NCBI RefSeq assembly: GCF_049472675.1
Contig: NZ_JAPNXM010000011.1
Span: forward strand, 1-64,000
Origin: Deferribacter thermophilus
GTDB lineage: Bacteria; Chrysiogenota; Deferribacteres; Deferribacterales; Deferribacteraceae
DNA: 64,000 nucleotides
Direction: 5' to 3'
A program made the position numbers and the translations under genes. The notes under the pieces are model-generated. The model did not search any database. It was not told where the DNA came from and saw only the letters and a program-made list of their open reading frames with translations. This document shows, one piece after another, positions 17,249 through 26,679 of this stretch (its first letter is position 1; each line of letters starts with the position of its first letter).

Positions 17249-18331
17249 ATGAAGAAATTTCATAAATATGTTTTAAAAAATTATCTATATTATTTATTGA
17301 TAATTCTAATTTTTTCGCTTATTATTTATACGATATTTCAGCTAGTTCAGCATACAAAATACATTTCAAGGTATAATACACCATTTTTGAATATATTAAT
17401 TTTTGATTTGATGAAGATACCTTATTCAATTTATCAGGTGTTTCCTGTGGCGGCATCAGCAGCTTTAGTAGCTACAATGTTAAAATTGATTAAAAATAAT
17501 GAGTTAATTGCATATTTGAGCTTAGGTGGTAGGTTAAAAAATCTTGCTATATTATTTTTATCAATCAACCTCTTTTTTACAATTGTGCTAATATATTATT
17601 CTGATGCAATAAACCCAAAGATACAGAAAATAAGAGCACGATATAAAGAAGAAAAAATTTTTTTTGAAAAGTATATAGAAAAGGCTTCTTTTACAGATTT
17701 TTACTTTAAAGATGGTGATAAAATAATAGGTATAGATTTGATTGATTATGACAAAAAGGAGTTGTTTGGAATAAATATTTTTCAATTAAATCAAAATAGA
17801 GTTATTGGATTAGCAAGTGCTAAAATAGGAAAATATATTGGTGATAATAAATGGTTATTATTTGATTATAAATATTTTGATTTATTAGATATTCCTACAA
17901 TTAAAGAAAATTTGAATAAATATATTTTTAGGAACGATACGCTGACTAAATTTATAAAAGTTAAACCGGACAATCCAAAGGAGCTTAGTTTTAAAAATCT
18001 TAGAAAAGTTATAAAAATTTATGAATCTAAAAGGCTTTCAACAGATAGTTTTAAGTTAATCTATTATAATAAACTTGCAAATCCTCTGATTATTTTGGTT
18101 TTAACAATACTTTTGTTACCTGTTACTATTGTAATTTCTAGAAGTTATCAATACCTAAAGATTGCGGTAAAATCATTGACGGTCGTAATAGTTTTTTGGA
18201 TTTTTTACTCTATTTTATATTCAATTGGAAAAAATGGGGTGATAGATCCTTTTGTTGCAAATTTTGGTGCGCATTTTATAGGTATACTGGTAGGGTTTTA
18301 TATGATTTTCTTGAAAGAAAGATGGTTGTAG
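17249..18331 (+). CDS. lptG: LPS export permease LptF/LptG family (second, LptG-like)
   Basis: This 360-residue protein has six predicted membrane helices and a central periplasmic domain, as in LptG. Diagnostic segments are FHKYVLKNYLYYLLIILIFSL at the start, MLKLIKNNELIAYLSLGGRLK (coupling helix), and YYNKLANPLIILVLTILLLPV in the last helices. It completes the LptFG pair that, driven by LptB, passes LPS into the LptC-A-D bridge. LptB, LptC and LptA are not in this window. The operon appears to end here. Confidence 0.9.
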   Translation: MKKFHKYVLKNYLYYLLIILIFSLIIYTIFQLVQHTKYISRYNTPFLNILIFDLMKIPYSIYQVFPVAASAALVATMLKLIKNNELIAYLSLGGRLKNLAILFLSINLFFTIVLIYYSDAINPKIQKIRARYKEEKIFFEKYIEKASFTDFYFKDGDKIIGIDLIDYDKKELFGINIFQLNQNRVIGLASAKIGKYIGDNKWLLFDYKYFDLLDIPTIKENLNKYIFRNDTLTKFIKVKPDNPKELSFKNLRKVIKIYESKRLSTDSFKLIYYNKLANPLIILVLTILLLPVTIVISRSYQYLKIAVKSLTVVIVFWIFYSILYSIGKNGVIDPFVANFGAHFIGILVGFYMIFLKERWL

Positions 18332-18374
18332 TTTAGTAATGTTAAACAATAGATGGTTAGAAACTAAAAAATAT

Positions 18375-18403
18375 TTGATTTTTTCTTAAAATAACATAAT
18401 AAT
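18375..18403 (+). promoter_or_regulatory. Promoter of the 2-oxoacid:ferredoxin oxidoreductase operon
   Basis: TTGATT (18375-18380) and AATAAT (18398-18403) are separated by 17 bases in the 99-base gap after lptG. The first gene, at 18431, has a strong CGGAGGT Shine-Dalgarno. Confidence 0.5.
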
Positions 18404-18430
18404 TGTTTTATTAAAATATCGGAGGTATTA

Positions 18431-18652
18431 ATGCCAAAGGTAATTATTGATATTGAAAGGTGTAAAGGGTGTGGACTTTGTATCAGTGTATGTCCTAAAG
18501 AAGTTCTTAGATATTCAGGGAAATTTAACATTTATGGATATGATTATGCTGAGTGTATTGATGAATCTAAGTGTATATTATGTAGAAGTTGCGCTCTAAT
18601 TTGCCCTGATGTTTGTTTTACTTTATTAAAAGAAGAAAAGGTTAAGGAGTAA
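18431..18652 (+). CDS. 2-oxoacid:ferredoxin oxidoreductase, 4Fe-4S (delta) subunit
   Basis: This 73-residue ferredoxin has two 4Fe-4S motifs: CKGCGLCISVCP near 11-22 and CILCRSCALICP near 46-57. Such a subunit carries electrons from the thiamine-diphosphate centre of the alpha/beta subunits to free ferredoxin. The order delta-alpha-beta-gamma seen here (18431-21006) is typical of the Vor/Kor four-subunit class. A strong GGAGG site precedes the ATG. Confidence 0.92.
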   Translation: MPKVIIDIERCKGCGLCISVCPKEVLRYSGKFNIYGYDYAECIDESKCILCRSCALICPDVCFTLLKEEKVKE

Positions 18653-18657
18653 TAAAC

Positions 18658-19710
18658 ATGAGTGAAAAAGTATTGATGAAGGGGAATGAAGCTATTGCTG
18701 AAGCTGCTGTGAGAGCTGGTCTTGTGGGGTATTTTGGATACCCAATTACTCCTCAAAATGAAGTTACGGCATATATGTCTTGGCGAATGCCAGAGTTAGG
18801 TAGAGTGTTTGTTCAAGCTGAAAGTGAGTTAGCTGCTATAAATATGGTATATGGTGCTGGTGCTACTGGGGTTCGTGTTATGACAACATCATCAAGTCCT
18901 GGTATAGCTTTAATGCAAGAAGGGATATCTTATATGTGCGGTGCAGAAATACCCGCTGTAATAGTTAATATTGCAAGAGGTGGCCCAGGTCTTGGAAATA
19001 TAGGCCCTAGCCAAGGAGATTATAATCAAGCTACCCGCGGCGGTGGTAATGGAGATTATAAATTATTAGTTTATGCCCCTCATACTGTGCAAGAAGCTAT
19101 TGATTTAGTATATAAATCTTTTGATAAAGCAGAAAAATATAGGAACCCTGTTCTTATACTTGGTGATGGTGCTTTGGGGCAGATGGCAGAGGCTGTAATT
19201 TTGCCAGAGATGAAAGAGATTGAAGATAAAGATAAAGGTTGGGAACTTAATGGGGCAAAAGGGAGAGCTCCAAGATCAATAAAATCATTAAGATTAGCTG
19301 AAGGCAAATTAAAAGAGCATAATTGGCATTTAAAAAGAAAATATGAAGAAATGGAAGCAAACGAAGTTGAATATGAATATATTGAAGATGAGTATGAGGT
19401 GTTGATTGTTGCATTTGGAACTGCTGCCAGAGTAGCTAAATCAGCTGTAAAACAACTTAATAGTGAAGGTGTAAAAGCGGGTTTATTTAGACCAATAACA
19501 TTATATCCTTACCCATATACTTTCTTAAAAGATGCTGCAAAGAAAGCAAAAAAGGTGTTGGTTGCTGAAATGAATACTGGACAGATGTTGTTTGATGTCA
19601 GGTTGTCTGTATGTGATGATTCAAAAATTGAATTTTTAGGAAAACCTGGTGGAGAGGTATTTTCACCAGATGAAATTATAGAAAAAGTAAAAACGATGGT
19701 AGGTGTGTAG
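18658..19710 (+). CDS. vorB: 2-oxoacid:ferredoxin oxidoreductase alpha subunit (VorB/KorA-like)
   Basis: This 350-residue subunit oxidises a 2-oxoacid with CoA to an acyl-CoA, reducing ferredoxin; with beta it forms the thiamine-diphosphate site. Segments include MKGNEAIAEAAVRAG, YFGYPITPQNEV near 23-34, VQAESELAAINMVYGAGATG, and SSSPGIALMQEGISY. The short length (about 350) and PITPQNE pattern fit the 3-methyl-2-oxobutanoate (VorB) type better than the 375-residue KorA type, but the two cannot be separated with certainty. The window has no other oxoacid dehydrogenase. Confidence 0.85.
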   Translation: MSEKVLMKGNEAIAEAAVRAGLVGYFGYPITPQNEVTAYMSWRMPELGRVFVQAESELAAINMVYGAGATGVRVMTTSSSPGIALMQEGISYMCGAEIPAVIVNIARGGPGLGNIGPSQGDYNQATRGGGNGDYKLLVYAPHTVQEAIDLVYKSFDKAEKYRNPVLILGDGALGQMAEAVILPEMKEIEDKDKGWELNGAKGRAPRSIKSLRLAEGKLKEHNWHLKRKYEEMEANEVEYEYIEDEYEVLIVAFGTAARVAKSAVKQLNSEGVKAGLFRPITLYPYPYTFLKDAAKKAKKVLVAEMNTGQMLFDVRLSVCDDSKIEFLGKPGGEVFSPDEIIEKVKTMVGV

Positions 19711-19711
19711 G

Positions 19712-20464
19712 ATGAAAGTTGTATATGAAAAACCTAAAAGCTTATTATATAATAAAACCATATATTGCCCTGGTTGTAATCATGGGATTATTCACAGATT
19801 GGTGGCTGAATCTATTGATGAGTTAGGTGTTAGGGAGAGCACGGTTGGTGTTGCTCCAGTTGGTTGTGCCGTTTTATTATATGACTATTTTAATTTTGAT
19901 ATAGTTGAAGCCCCACATGGAAGAGCCCCAGCTATGGCAACGGCGATGAAAAGGGTTAGACCTAATTTAACTGTTTTTACATATCAAGGGGATGGTGATT
20001 TGGCTTCAATTGGTATGGCTGAAATAATGCATGCAGCAAATAGAGGTGATAGTTTAACTGTGGTTTTTGTGAATAATGCAAATTATGGAATGACTGGTGG
20101 GCAGATGGCACCAACCACATTGCCAGGTCAAAAAACAACTACTACCCCTATGGGGCGTATTGAAAAACAACATGGTTTCCCTTTTAGGATGGCAGAAATT
20201 ATTGGGGGGCTTCCTGCGGTTGCTTTTTCTTGTAGAGTTTCTGTGACTAATCCTAAAAATATTATGAAAGCTAAAAAGGCTATAAAAAAAGCTTTTGAAA
20301 ATCAGCTTAATGATAAAGGGTTTTCTTTTGTTGAGGTATTATCCACATGCCCTACAAACTGGGGCATGAGCCCAGTTGATGCTCTAAAGTGGGTGGATGA
20401 TGTGATGACAGCTTATTATCCATTGGGGGTTTTTAAAGATATTGATAATGAGGTGCAAAAATGA
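19712..20464 (+). CDS. 2-oxoacid:ferredoxin oxidoreductase beta subunit, ThDP binding
   Basis: This 250-residue subunit carries the thiamine-diphosphate/Mg motif GDGDLASIG near 95-103 with NNANYGMTGGQMAPTT following, and four cysteines for a 4Fe-4S cluster, including YCPGCNHG near 17-24. I start it at ATG 19712, which follows the alpha stop by one base and has an AGGTG Shine-Dalgarno six bases upstream. The in-frame GTG at 19703 is less likely. It overlaps the gamma gene by four bases. Confidence 0.92.
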   Translation: MKVVYEKPKSLLYNKTIYCPGCNHGIIHRLVAESIDELGVRESTVGVAPVGCAVLLYDYFNFDIVEAPHGRAPAMATAMKRVRPNLTVFTYQGDGDLASIGMAEIMHAANRGDSLTVVFVNNANYGMTGGQMAPTTLPGQKTTTTPMGRIEKQHGFPFRMAEIIGGLPAVAFSCRVSVTNPKNIMKAKKAIKKAFENQLNDKGFSFVEVLSTCPTNWGMSPVDALKWVDDVMTAYYPLGVFKDIDNEVQK

Positions 20465-21006
20465 CATTTGATTGTATTATGGCTGGATTTGGTGGACAGG
20501 GTATATTGAGTGCTGGGATGATTCTTGCGCAGATGGCTGTTAAAAAGGGGCTGAATGTAACCTGGTGGCCATCTTATGGGGCTGAGCAAAGAGGAGGCAC
20601 AGCAAACTGTACTGTTGTTATCTCAGATGAGGAAATTGGTTCTCCCATTGTAACAAAACCTAATAATGGGTTTATAATGAATCGTCCATCATTAGATAAA
20701 TTTCAGCCAAGATTTAATAGTGGAGCAAATGTGATTGTTGATGTATCTTTAGTTGATAAAAAGCTATTGGTTAGAGATGATATTAATTTTTTTGGAATAG
20801 AAGCAACGGAGATAGCTAATAGTTTGGGTAATACAAAGGTAGCAAATATGGTTATGATAGGTGCTTTGTTATCAGTTTCCAAGTTATTTGAATTAAATGA
20901 TGCAGAAGATGCTCTGTATTATGCTATTCCTGAAAAATATCACTCTTTACTACCTATTAATAGAGATGCTCTGAAAACTGGGTATGTGGAGGTTAAAAAA
21001 ATATAG
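20461..21006 (+). CDS. 2-oxoacid:ferredoxin oxidoreductase gamma subunit
   Basis: This 181-residue gamma subunit has the family start CIMAGFGGQGILSAGMILAQ and the central WWPSYGAEQRGGTANCTVVIS, which interacts with CoA and the alpha subunit. Its ATGA overlap with the beta subunit shows coupled translation. It completes a four-subunit enzyme that probably feeds reduced ferredoxin into anaerobic energy metabolism or, run in reverse, fixes carbon dioxide. Confidence 0.93.
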   Translation: MTFDCIMAGFGGQGILSAGMILAQMAVKKGLNVTWWPSYGAEQRGGTANCTVVISDEEIGSPIVTKPNNGFIMNRPSLDKFQPRFNSGANVIVDVSLVDKKLLVRDDINFFGIEATEIANSLGNTKVANMVMIGALLSVSKLFELNDAEDALYYAIPEKYHSLLPINRDALKTGYVEVKKI

Positions 21007-21015
21007 GGTAGAGTT

Positions 21016-21291
21016 ATGATAAAGAGGTTGAAAGCTAAAGTTTTTGGAAGAGTCCAAGGGGTCGGATATAGGGCTTTTGTATATGATAAAGCCCTGTATC
21101 TTAATTTGAAAGGTTATGTTAAAAACTTACCTGATGGTACTGTTGAAGTTGATGTAGAAGGTGAAGAGGACAGTTTATTAAAACTATTAGATTATTTAAA
21201 AGTTGGGCCACCACTTTCAAATGTTACAAATGTTGATTATGAATTTGTAGATGAATTAGTAAATTATTCAGAATTTAAGATACGTTATTAA
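21016..21291 (+). CDS. acyP: Acylphosphatase
   Basis: This 91-residue enzyme is of normal family length. The phosphate-binding loop FGRVQGVGYRAFV (about 9-21) contains the catalytic arginine, and GYVKNLPDGTVEV (about 34-46) contains the catalytic asparagine. It hydrolyses the carboxyl-phosphate bond of acyl phosphates. It lies nine bases after the gamma subunit, so it may be transcribed with the oxidoreductase genes. Confidence 0.93.
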   Translation: MIKRLKAKVFGRVQGVGYRAFVYDKALYLNLKGYVKNLPDGTVEVDVEGEEDSLLKLLDYLKVGPPLSNVTNVDYEFVDELVNYSEFKIRY

Positions 21292-21332
21292 TCTTTTTTT
21301 ATTCATCTTAAGAAAATGTATTGGAGGTTATT

Positions 21333-23456
21333 GTGTTAGATATTTTATACTCTGAGTATGATTATGCCAAGAAATACATAGATAATTTGATCGAGTTATA
21401 TAAAGAGGGGAATACAGTCCCATTTATAGCAAGATATAGAAAAGAAAAAACGGGTGGGATGGATGAAAATGTTATTAGAGAGATATTAGAAAGATACGAA
21501 TATTTGGTAAAATTAGAGGAAAGAAAATCAGAGGTTATAAGGTTAATAGCTGAAAAAAATAAATTAACAGATGAATTAAAGGATAAAATAAATAAAGCAA
21601 AGAGCTTGAAAGAGGTAGAAGATTTATATGCTCCTTATAAAAGTAAAAGGAAAACTAAAGCTGATATTGCAAAAGAGATGGGGTTAGAACCTTTATCTAT
21701 TTTTATTAAGCATGAGAAAGATGAAAACAAAATTATAGAAAAAGCAAAAGAATTTATATGTGAGAATATAGCTGATGAGCATGATGCCATATTAAAGGCA
21801 ATGGATATTTTGATTGAAGAGATTGGTCATGATATTGAAATAAAGAATCGCTTAAGAGAGTATTTGTGGAATGAATCAAACTTAAGAAGTGTAGTAAAAA
21901 ATGATTATTTAAATGAAAGAACTAATTATGAAGATTATTATAATTTTTCAGAAAATATTAAAACTATCCCACCACATAGGATTTTTGCAATTTTTAGAGG
22001 TGAAAAGGAAGGAGTTTTAAGAGTAAAGTTAGAAGTAAATGAGGATTTGTGTGAAAATATAATAAAAAGTAAATTAATATCTGAAAATATTGAGGTAAAT
22101 CGTTTCGTAGAAGAGTCTTATAAAAAAAGCTTAAGAAAGGTTTTACTCCCCTCTTTAGAGTTAGAAATTCGAAAGGAATTAAAAGAAAAAGCTGAAGTTC
22201 AGGCAATAAAAATTTTTGCTGAAAACCTTAGAAAACTTTTATTGACTCCACCAGTAAAAGGTAAAAAGATTATGGGTATAGATCCTGCTTTTAGGACAGG
22301 GTGTAAATATGCATGTATAGATGAAACAGGCAAGTTATTGAGTTATGGAGTAATTTATCCAGTTGAGCCTCAAAATGATTATGAAAACAGCAAAAAAACT
22401 GTTTTAGATGAAATTAATAAACATAAAATTGATATAATAGCCATCGGCAATGGAACTGCAAGCAGAGAAACGGAAGAGTTTATATCAAAGGTTATAGAAG
22501 AAGAAAATCTAAAAGTAGTATATACTATAATAAATGAAGCAGGTGCAAGTGTATATTCAGCTAGCAAAATTGCAAACAAAGAATTTCCTGATTTAGATCT
22601 AACTATCAGAGGAGCAATATCTATTGCAAGAAGGGTTTTAGACCCTTTATCCGAGTTAGTCAAAATCGATCCAAAGTCTATTGGTGTTGGGATGTATCAA
22701 CATGATGTTAATGAAAAAAAACTTTCTGAGAAACTTTATGATGTGGTTGAAGATGTGGTAAATCAAGTTGGAGTTAATCTAAACACTGCAAGTGTGTCTT
22801 TACTTAAGTATGTTTCAGGTATAAATGAGAAAATTGCTGAGTCAATTGTGTCCTATCGTGAAAAAAACGGCAAATTTAAAAAGAGAAGTGAGCTTTTAAA
22901 TGTTGATGGAATAGGGGATAAAGTTTTTGAACAAGCCGCTGGATTTTTGAAGATTTATGATGGTGAAGAACCCTTAGATTCCTTATTTATTCATCCAGAA
23001 AATTATGAAAATGTATATAAACTTTTAAGTGTATTAAATCTTTCTATAGAAAATAAACATCTAATTAGACTTGCTTTAAAGGGGAAAAGCTTGGATTATT
23101 TAAGTGAAAAATGTGGAATAGGAAAATTAACATTGGAAGATATCATAGAAGATTTTGAAAAACCAGATAGAGATATTAGGGATAATGTTGATCCTTTGAT
23201 TTTTAGACAATCGATTATAAATATAGACAATTTGACTGAAGGTGTAAAAGTAAAAGGGAAAGTTACAAATGTAACTGATTTTGGAGCTTTTGTAGATATT
23301 GGGCTTAAAAATGATGCCTTAATACATATATCAGAACTTGCAAACAGGTTTATTAAACACCCATTAGAGGTTGTTAATGTTGGCGATAACGTAGTTGCTA
23401 CTGTAATAAAGGTGGATAAAGAAAGGAATAGGGTTTCTTTATCTCTTAAAAAATAA
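21333..23456 (+). CDS. Tex family S1 RNA-binding transcription accessory protein
   Basis: This 707-residue protein has the Tex layout: N-terminal helical region (VPFIARYRKEKTGGMDE near 26-42), a YqgF/RuvC-like resolvase fold (IMGIDPAFRTGCKYACID near 314), helix-hairpin-helix repeats (LNTASVSLLKYVSGINEKIA near 480), and a C-terminal S1 domain (VKVKGKVTNVTDFGAFVDIG). Family members affect transcription and ribosome or RNA quality control. I prefer GTG 21333 (five bases after GGAGG at 21323-21327) over TTG 21321, which would place the ribosome-binding site inside the gene. Confidence 0.93.
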   Translation: MLDILYSEYDYAKKYIDNLIELYKEGNTVPFIARYRKEKTGGMDENVIREILERYEYLVKLEERKSEVIRLIAEKNKLTDELKDKINKAKSLKEVEDLYAPYKSKRKTKADIAKEMGLEPLSIFIKHEKDENKIIEKAKEFICENIADEHDAILKAMDILIEEIGHDIEIKNRLREYLWNESNLRSVVKNDYLNERTNYEDYYNFSENIKTIPPHRIFAIFRGEKEGVLRVKLEVNEDLCENIIKSKLISENIEVNRFVEESYKKSLRKVLLPSLELEIRKELKEKAEVQAIKIFAENLRKLLLTPPVKGKKIMGIDPAFRTGCKYACIDETGKLLSYGVIYPVEPQNDYENSKKTVLDEINKHKIDIIAIGNGTASRETEEFISKVIEEENLKVVYTIINEAGASVYSASKIANKEFPDLDLTIRGAISIARRVLDPLSELVKIDPKSIGVGMYQHDVNEKKLSEKLYDVVEDVVNQVGVNLNTASVSLLKYVSGINEKIAESIVSYREKNGKFKKRSELLNVDGIGDKVFEQAAGFLKIYDGEEPLDSLFIHPENYENVYKLLSVLNLSIENKHLIRLALKGKSLDYLSEKCGIGKLTLEDIIEDFEKPDRDIRDNVDPLIFRQSIINIDNLTEGVKVKGKVTNVTDFGAFVDIGLKNDALIHISELANRFIKHPLEVVNVGDNVVATVIKVDKERNRVSLSLKK

Positions 23457-23492
23457 TATTAATAAGGTTTGTAAAATCAGTTGATAAAGTGC

Positions 23493-23521
23493 TTGACAAA
23501 ATTAAAAGATGAATATATTAA
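23493..23521 (+). promoter_or_regulatory. Promoter of the tRNA-Gly gene
   Basis: A consensus TTGACA (23493-23498) is followed by an overlapping TATATTAA at 23514-23521, giving a 15- or 17-base spacer. The tRNA begins 17 bases further on. Confidence 0.6.
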
Positions 23522-23537
23522 ATAACGCCTGAAACAA

Positions 23538-23610
23538 GCGGGTGTAGCTCAGCTGGTAGAGCGTGACCTTGCCAAGGTTGAGGTCGCGGGTTCGAGTCCC
23601 GTCACCCGCT
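23538..23610 (+). tRNA. tRNA-Gly (anticodon GCC)
   Basis: A complete cloverleaf can be drawn. The acceptor arm GCGGGTG pairs with CACCCGC, the D arm is GCTC/GAGC, the anticodon stem TGACC/GGTTG closes the loop TTGCCAA with anticodon GCC, and the T arm GCGGG/CCCGT carries TTCGAGT. Discriminator T is at 23610. CCA is not encoded. A T-run directly after the gene probably ends transcription. Confidence 0.97.
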
Positions 23611-23864
23611 TTTTTTTATTTTCAAAATAATCCCCTTATTTTTATCTAAATACACCTTTTTGTTCACTAATTTAATAATTACTATTGTCTATTTCATTAT
23701 TTTAGTGCATATAATTTTTGATTATGGTGTAATTATTAGAAATGATAGAGGAGTTCTACCTAATTAAAAAAGAGTAAAGGTAGGTATTATAACATTCTTA
23801 TGATGTTGAAAATTTTAGTTGTACGATAACTATAAGTGATAAAAAACAAAAAGGGGGATTATGT
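23611..23864. other. Non-coding gap between tRNA-Gly and hemE
   Basis: AT-rich and without a supported gene. It contains one weak hairpin (CTACCT 23756-23761 with AGGTAG 23778-23783). The hemE Shine-Dalgarno GGGGGA is at 23853-23858. No clear promoter consensus was found. Confidence 0.5.
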
Positions 23865-24875
23865 ATGAAAAATGATTTATTGTTAAGAGTTCTAAATGCT
23901 GAAAAGGTAGAAAGGCAACCAATATGGCTGATGAGGCAAGCAGGCAGGTATATGAAGGAATATAGAGATGTTAGAAGTAAAGTTACCTTTTTGGAGCTTT
24001 GCAAAACACCAGAGCTTGCTTGTGAAGTAACCCTACAGCCTATTAGGGCATTTGGACTTGATGCCGCTATAGTTTTTTCAGATATTTTAATACCGATTGA
24101 ACCTATGGGTGTTGAGCTGGATTTTAATCCTGCACCTGTGATAGCTAATCCAATAAGAAGCAAAGCGGATGCGGAAAAGTTAACGGTTGTAGATCCTTAT
24201 AAAGATTTAAATTTTGTTATTGAAACTGTTAAGTTGTTAGTAAGTAAGCTGGATGTTCCGTTAATCGGTTTTTCTGGTGCCCCATTTACATTGGCTTGTT
24301 ATATGGTGGAGGGGAAAGGTTCTAAAAACTTTGATGTAATAAAAACATTCATGAGAAATGATGAAGATGGTTATAGAATTTTGATGGAGAAATTATCAGA
24401 TAGTACTATCAAATACCTACAAGCACAAATTGATAATGGTTGCCCTGTAGTACAGATTTTTGATACATGGGCAGGTGTGTTGTCTCCTTATGATTATGAA
24501 AAATATGTTTTCCCTTATGTGGATTACATAATAAATAACTTGAAAAATGCAAAAGTAATATACTTTGCAAAAAATGGAGCCACTTTTTTTAATTCATTGA
24601 AAAAATTAAAATGTGATGCTCTTGGGGTCGATTGGAGCGTTACTTTAGAAGATTATGCAAAATTAACAGATGATAAGTTTGTTTTACAAGGGAATATGGA
24701 TCCAACTTTACTATTTGCATCAAAGTATAAAATAAGGGAAATGGCTAAGACTATAATAAATGAAGGGAAAAATATAAAAGGGCACATTTTTAATTTAGGG
24801 CATGGTATTTTACCACAAACTCCTGTAGAAAATGTGGAATTTTTAGTGAAATATGTAAAGGGGGAAGTTGAGTGA
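23865..24875 (+). CDS. hemE: Uroporphyrinogen decarboxylase
   Basis: This 336-residue enzyme of haem synthesis removes four acetate carboxyl groups from uroporphyrinogen III. The signature PIWLMRQAGRYMKEYR lies near residues 19-34, with the IVFSDILIP segment holding the catalytic aspartate near 68. A C-terminal FNLGHGILPQTPVENVE completes the family pattern. It overlaps hemH by one base (TGATG). The Shine-Dalgarno GGGGGA is six bases from the ATG. Confidence 0.97.
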   Translation: MKNDLLLRVLNAEKVERQPIWLMRQAGRYMKEYRDVRSKVTFLELCKTPELACEVTLQPIRAFGLDAAIVFSDILIPIEPMGVELDFNPAPVIANPIRSKADAEKLTVVDPYKDLNFVIETVKLLVSKLDVPLIGFSGAPFTLACYMVEGKGSKNFDVIKTFMRNDEDGYRILMEKLSDSTIKYLQAQIDNGCPVVQIFDTWAGVLSPYDYEKYVFPYVDYIINNLKNAKVIYFAKNGATFFNSLKKLKCDALGVDWSVTLEDYAKLTDDKFVLQGNMDPTLLFASKYKIREMAKTIINEGKNIKGHIFNLGHGILPQTPVENVEFLVKYVKGEVE

Positions 24876-25825
24876 TGGATTTGCTCTATGTAATGTATAT
24901 GGGAGGCCCTGATAATATTGATGGTATAGAAGAATTTTTATATAATCTATTCTCTGATAGGGATATTATTGATTTTAAAATCGGGAGCCTGCAAAAGTAT
25001 TTAGCCAAAATAATTGCAAAAAGTAGGAGTAAAAAGATTGCCCCAGAATATATAAAAATGGGGGGCGGTTCTCCACAGGTTAAGTATTTGCTAAGTTTAT
25101 TAGAAAAGGTAAAGATTTATTATAAAGGGATAACTAAACGAGAATTAGAAACTGAAATCGGGATGTGTTATTATAAACCTTATATTGAGGAAACTGCCAA
25201 CAAACTTCAATATGGGGATTATGAAAATATTTATATTATGACTATGTACCCTCAATACTCTTATACTACAAGTGGAGTTTGTTTTAAAAGGTTGTTTCAT
25301 GTTACAAATATAAAACCGATTAACAAGAGTTATAAGGTAATCCCTTTTTGGCATTTGAGTGAAGAATATAATAAGTGTATAGTTAAAAGAATAAAATCGG
25401 CATCTGAAAGGTTAGGTGTTAAGTTAGAAAATTGTCATCTGCTTTATTCTGCTCATTCTTTGCCAGAGTATACATTATCTAAAGGGGATGTTTATGTGGA
25501 ACAATTAAAAGCACAGATTGACCTAATAAGCAGTATGCTTGGCAGTGTAAAAAGTTATGAGCTTGCATTTCAAAGTAGAACTGGCCCGATAAAGTGGTTG
25601 GGGCCAGAAACGAAAACAGTTATAGAGTCTTATGTTGAAAAGAGGGTTGATAATATAATAGTTGTTCCTATATCCTTTGTTTCTGATCATATAGAGACAT
25701 TGATTGAGCTTGATGAACAATATATTAAATTTGCTAAAAAGAACGGTTTGAATATAGAAAGAATAGAGAGTCTAAACGATTCTGATGACTTTGCAAAAGC
25801 TGTAGTTAATATTATTAGGGGGTAG
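24875..25825 (+). CDS. hemH: Ferrochelatase
   Basis: This roughly 316-residue enzyme inserts iron into the porphyrin. The ferrochelatase signature LYSAHSLPEYTL near 189-200 holds the metal-handling histidine, and FQSRTGPIKWLGPETK and VVPISFVSDHIETLIELD follow, the last with the conserved glutamate. I use the ATG at 24875; the in-frame GTG at 24872 is possible. It lies directly behind hemE and before the quinone prenyltransferase gene, grouping haem and quinone synthesis. Confidence 0.95.
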   Translation: MDLLYVMYMGGPDNIDGIEEFLYNLFSDRDIIDFKIGSLQKYLAKIIAKSRSKKIAPEYIKMGGGSPQVKYLLSLLEKVKIYYKGITKRELETEIGMCYYKPYIEETANKLQYGDYENIYIMTMYPQYSYTTSGVCFKRLFHVTNIKPINKSYKVIPFWHLSEEYNKCIVKRIKSASERLGVKLENCHLLYSAHSLPEYTLSKGDVYVEQLKAQIDLISSMLGSVKSYELAFQSRTGPIKWLGPETKTVIESYVEKRVDNIIVVPISFVSDHIETLIELDEQYIKFAKKNGLNIERIESLNDSDDFAKAVVNIIRG

Positions 25826-25827
25826 TT

Positions 25828-26679
25828 TTGGAAAAAGTTATTTCCTTTTTTAGAATGATAAAGATTGAGCATACACTGTTTGCTCTCCCTTTTGCATTTA
25901 CAGGAGCCATAATAGCTGCAGATGGTATCCCTTCTATTGATAAAATCTTTTGGATAGCTGTTGCAATGCTTGGTGCGAGATCTGGCGCAATGGGTTTTAA
26001 CCGTGTAGCTGATGCCGAAATAGATGCAAAAAATCCAAGGACAGCAAATCGTGAAATACCTGCCGGGAAAATAAGTAAAAAAGAAGCAATTGTTTATATA
26101 ATAATATCCTTTTTACTGTATTTTTTAGCTGCTTACAAATTAAACCCTTTATGTTTTAAACTATCCCCAATTCCTGTTATAATTTTTATTTTATACTCAT
26201 ATACAAAAAGATTCACTTTTTTATGTCATCTAATTTTAGGTGTTGCTTTAGGGCTTGCTCCAATGGGCGCATGGGTAGCAATTACAGGAAATATCGATTT
26301 TAGGATTGTTTTGCTTGGTGTAGGTGTTATGTTTTGGGTTGCAGGTTTTGATCTGATTTATGCTATTCAGGATATAGATTTTGATAGAGAGCATAACCTT
26401 TTTTCAATTCCAAGATTTATAGGGGTAAAGAATAGTATTTATCTTGCAAGAGCTTTTCATTTAATTGCTTTTGTTTTGTTTTTATACGCAAAATTTATTT
26501 TTAATCTTGGTGTTTTATATTTAGTCGGTGTTATTTTATGCGGTTTGTTTATGATTTATGAACACTCCATTATAAAGCCAAACGATTTATCAAAGTTAGA
26601 TATGGCATTTTTTAATCTCAATGCATACATTAGTCTTACGATATTTGTGTTTACATTTTTTGATGTGGTGGTTATATGA
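25828..26679 (+). CDS. mqnP: UbiA-family prenyltransferase, MqnP-like
   Basis: This 283-residue membrane enzyme has about eight helices. The first aspartate-rich motif is FNRVADAEIDAKNPRTANRE near 57-76 and the second is IQDIDFDREH near 180-189. The start (FFRMIKIEHTLFALPFAFTG) and the short length match the MqnP type used in the futalosine menaquinone pathway rather than UbiA proper. It starts with TTG at 25828 after an AGGGGGT site and overlaps the ubiX-like gene by four bases. Confidence 0.85.
   Translation: MEKVISFFRMIKIEHTLFALPFAFTGAIIAADGIPSIDKIFWIAVAMLGARSGAMGFNRVADAEIDAKNPRTANREIPAGKISKKEAIVYIIISFLLYFLAAYKLNPLCFKLSPIPVIIFILYSYTKRFTFLCHLILGVALGLAPMGAWVAITGNIDFRIVLLGVGVMFWVAGFDLIYAIQDIDFDREHNLFSIPRFIGVKNSIYLARAFHLIAFVLFLYAKFIFNLGVLYLVGVILCGLFMIYEHSIIKPNDLSKLDMAFFNLNAYISLTIFVFTFFDVVVI

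Noticed and set aside
23756..23783. Hairpin upstream of hemE considered as a riboswitch or attenuator
   Set aside because: It is a single 6-bp stem with a 16-base loop, no T-run and no known aptamer pattern.
23798..24163. Minus-strand open frame across the hemE start
   Set aside because: It is antisense to hemE, and the translation has no family features.
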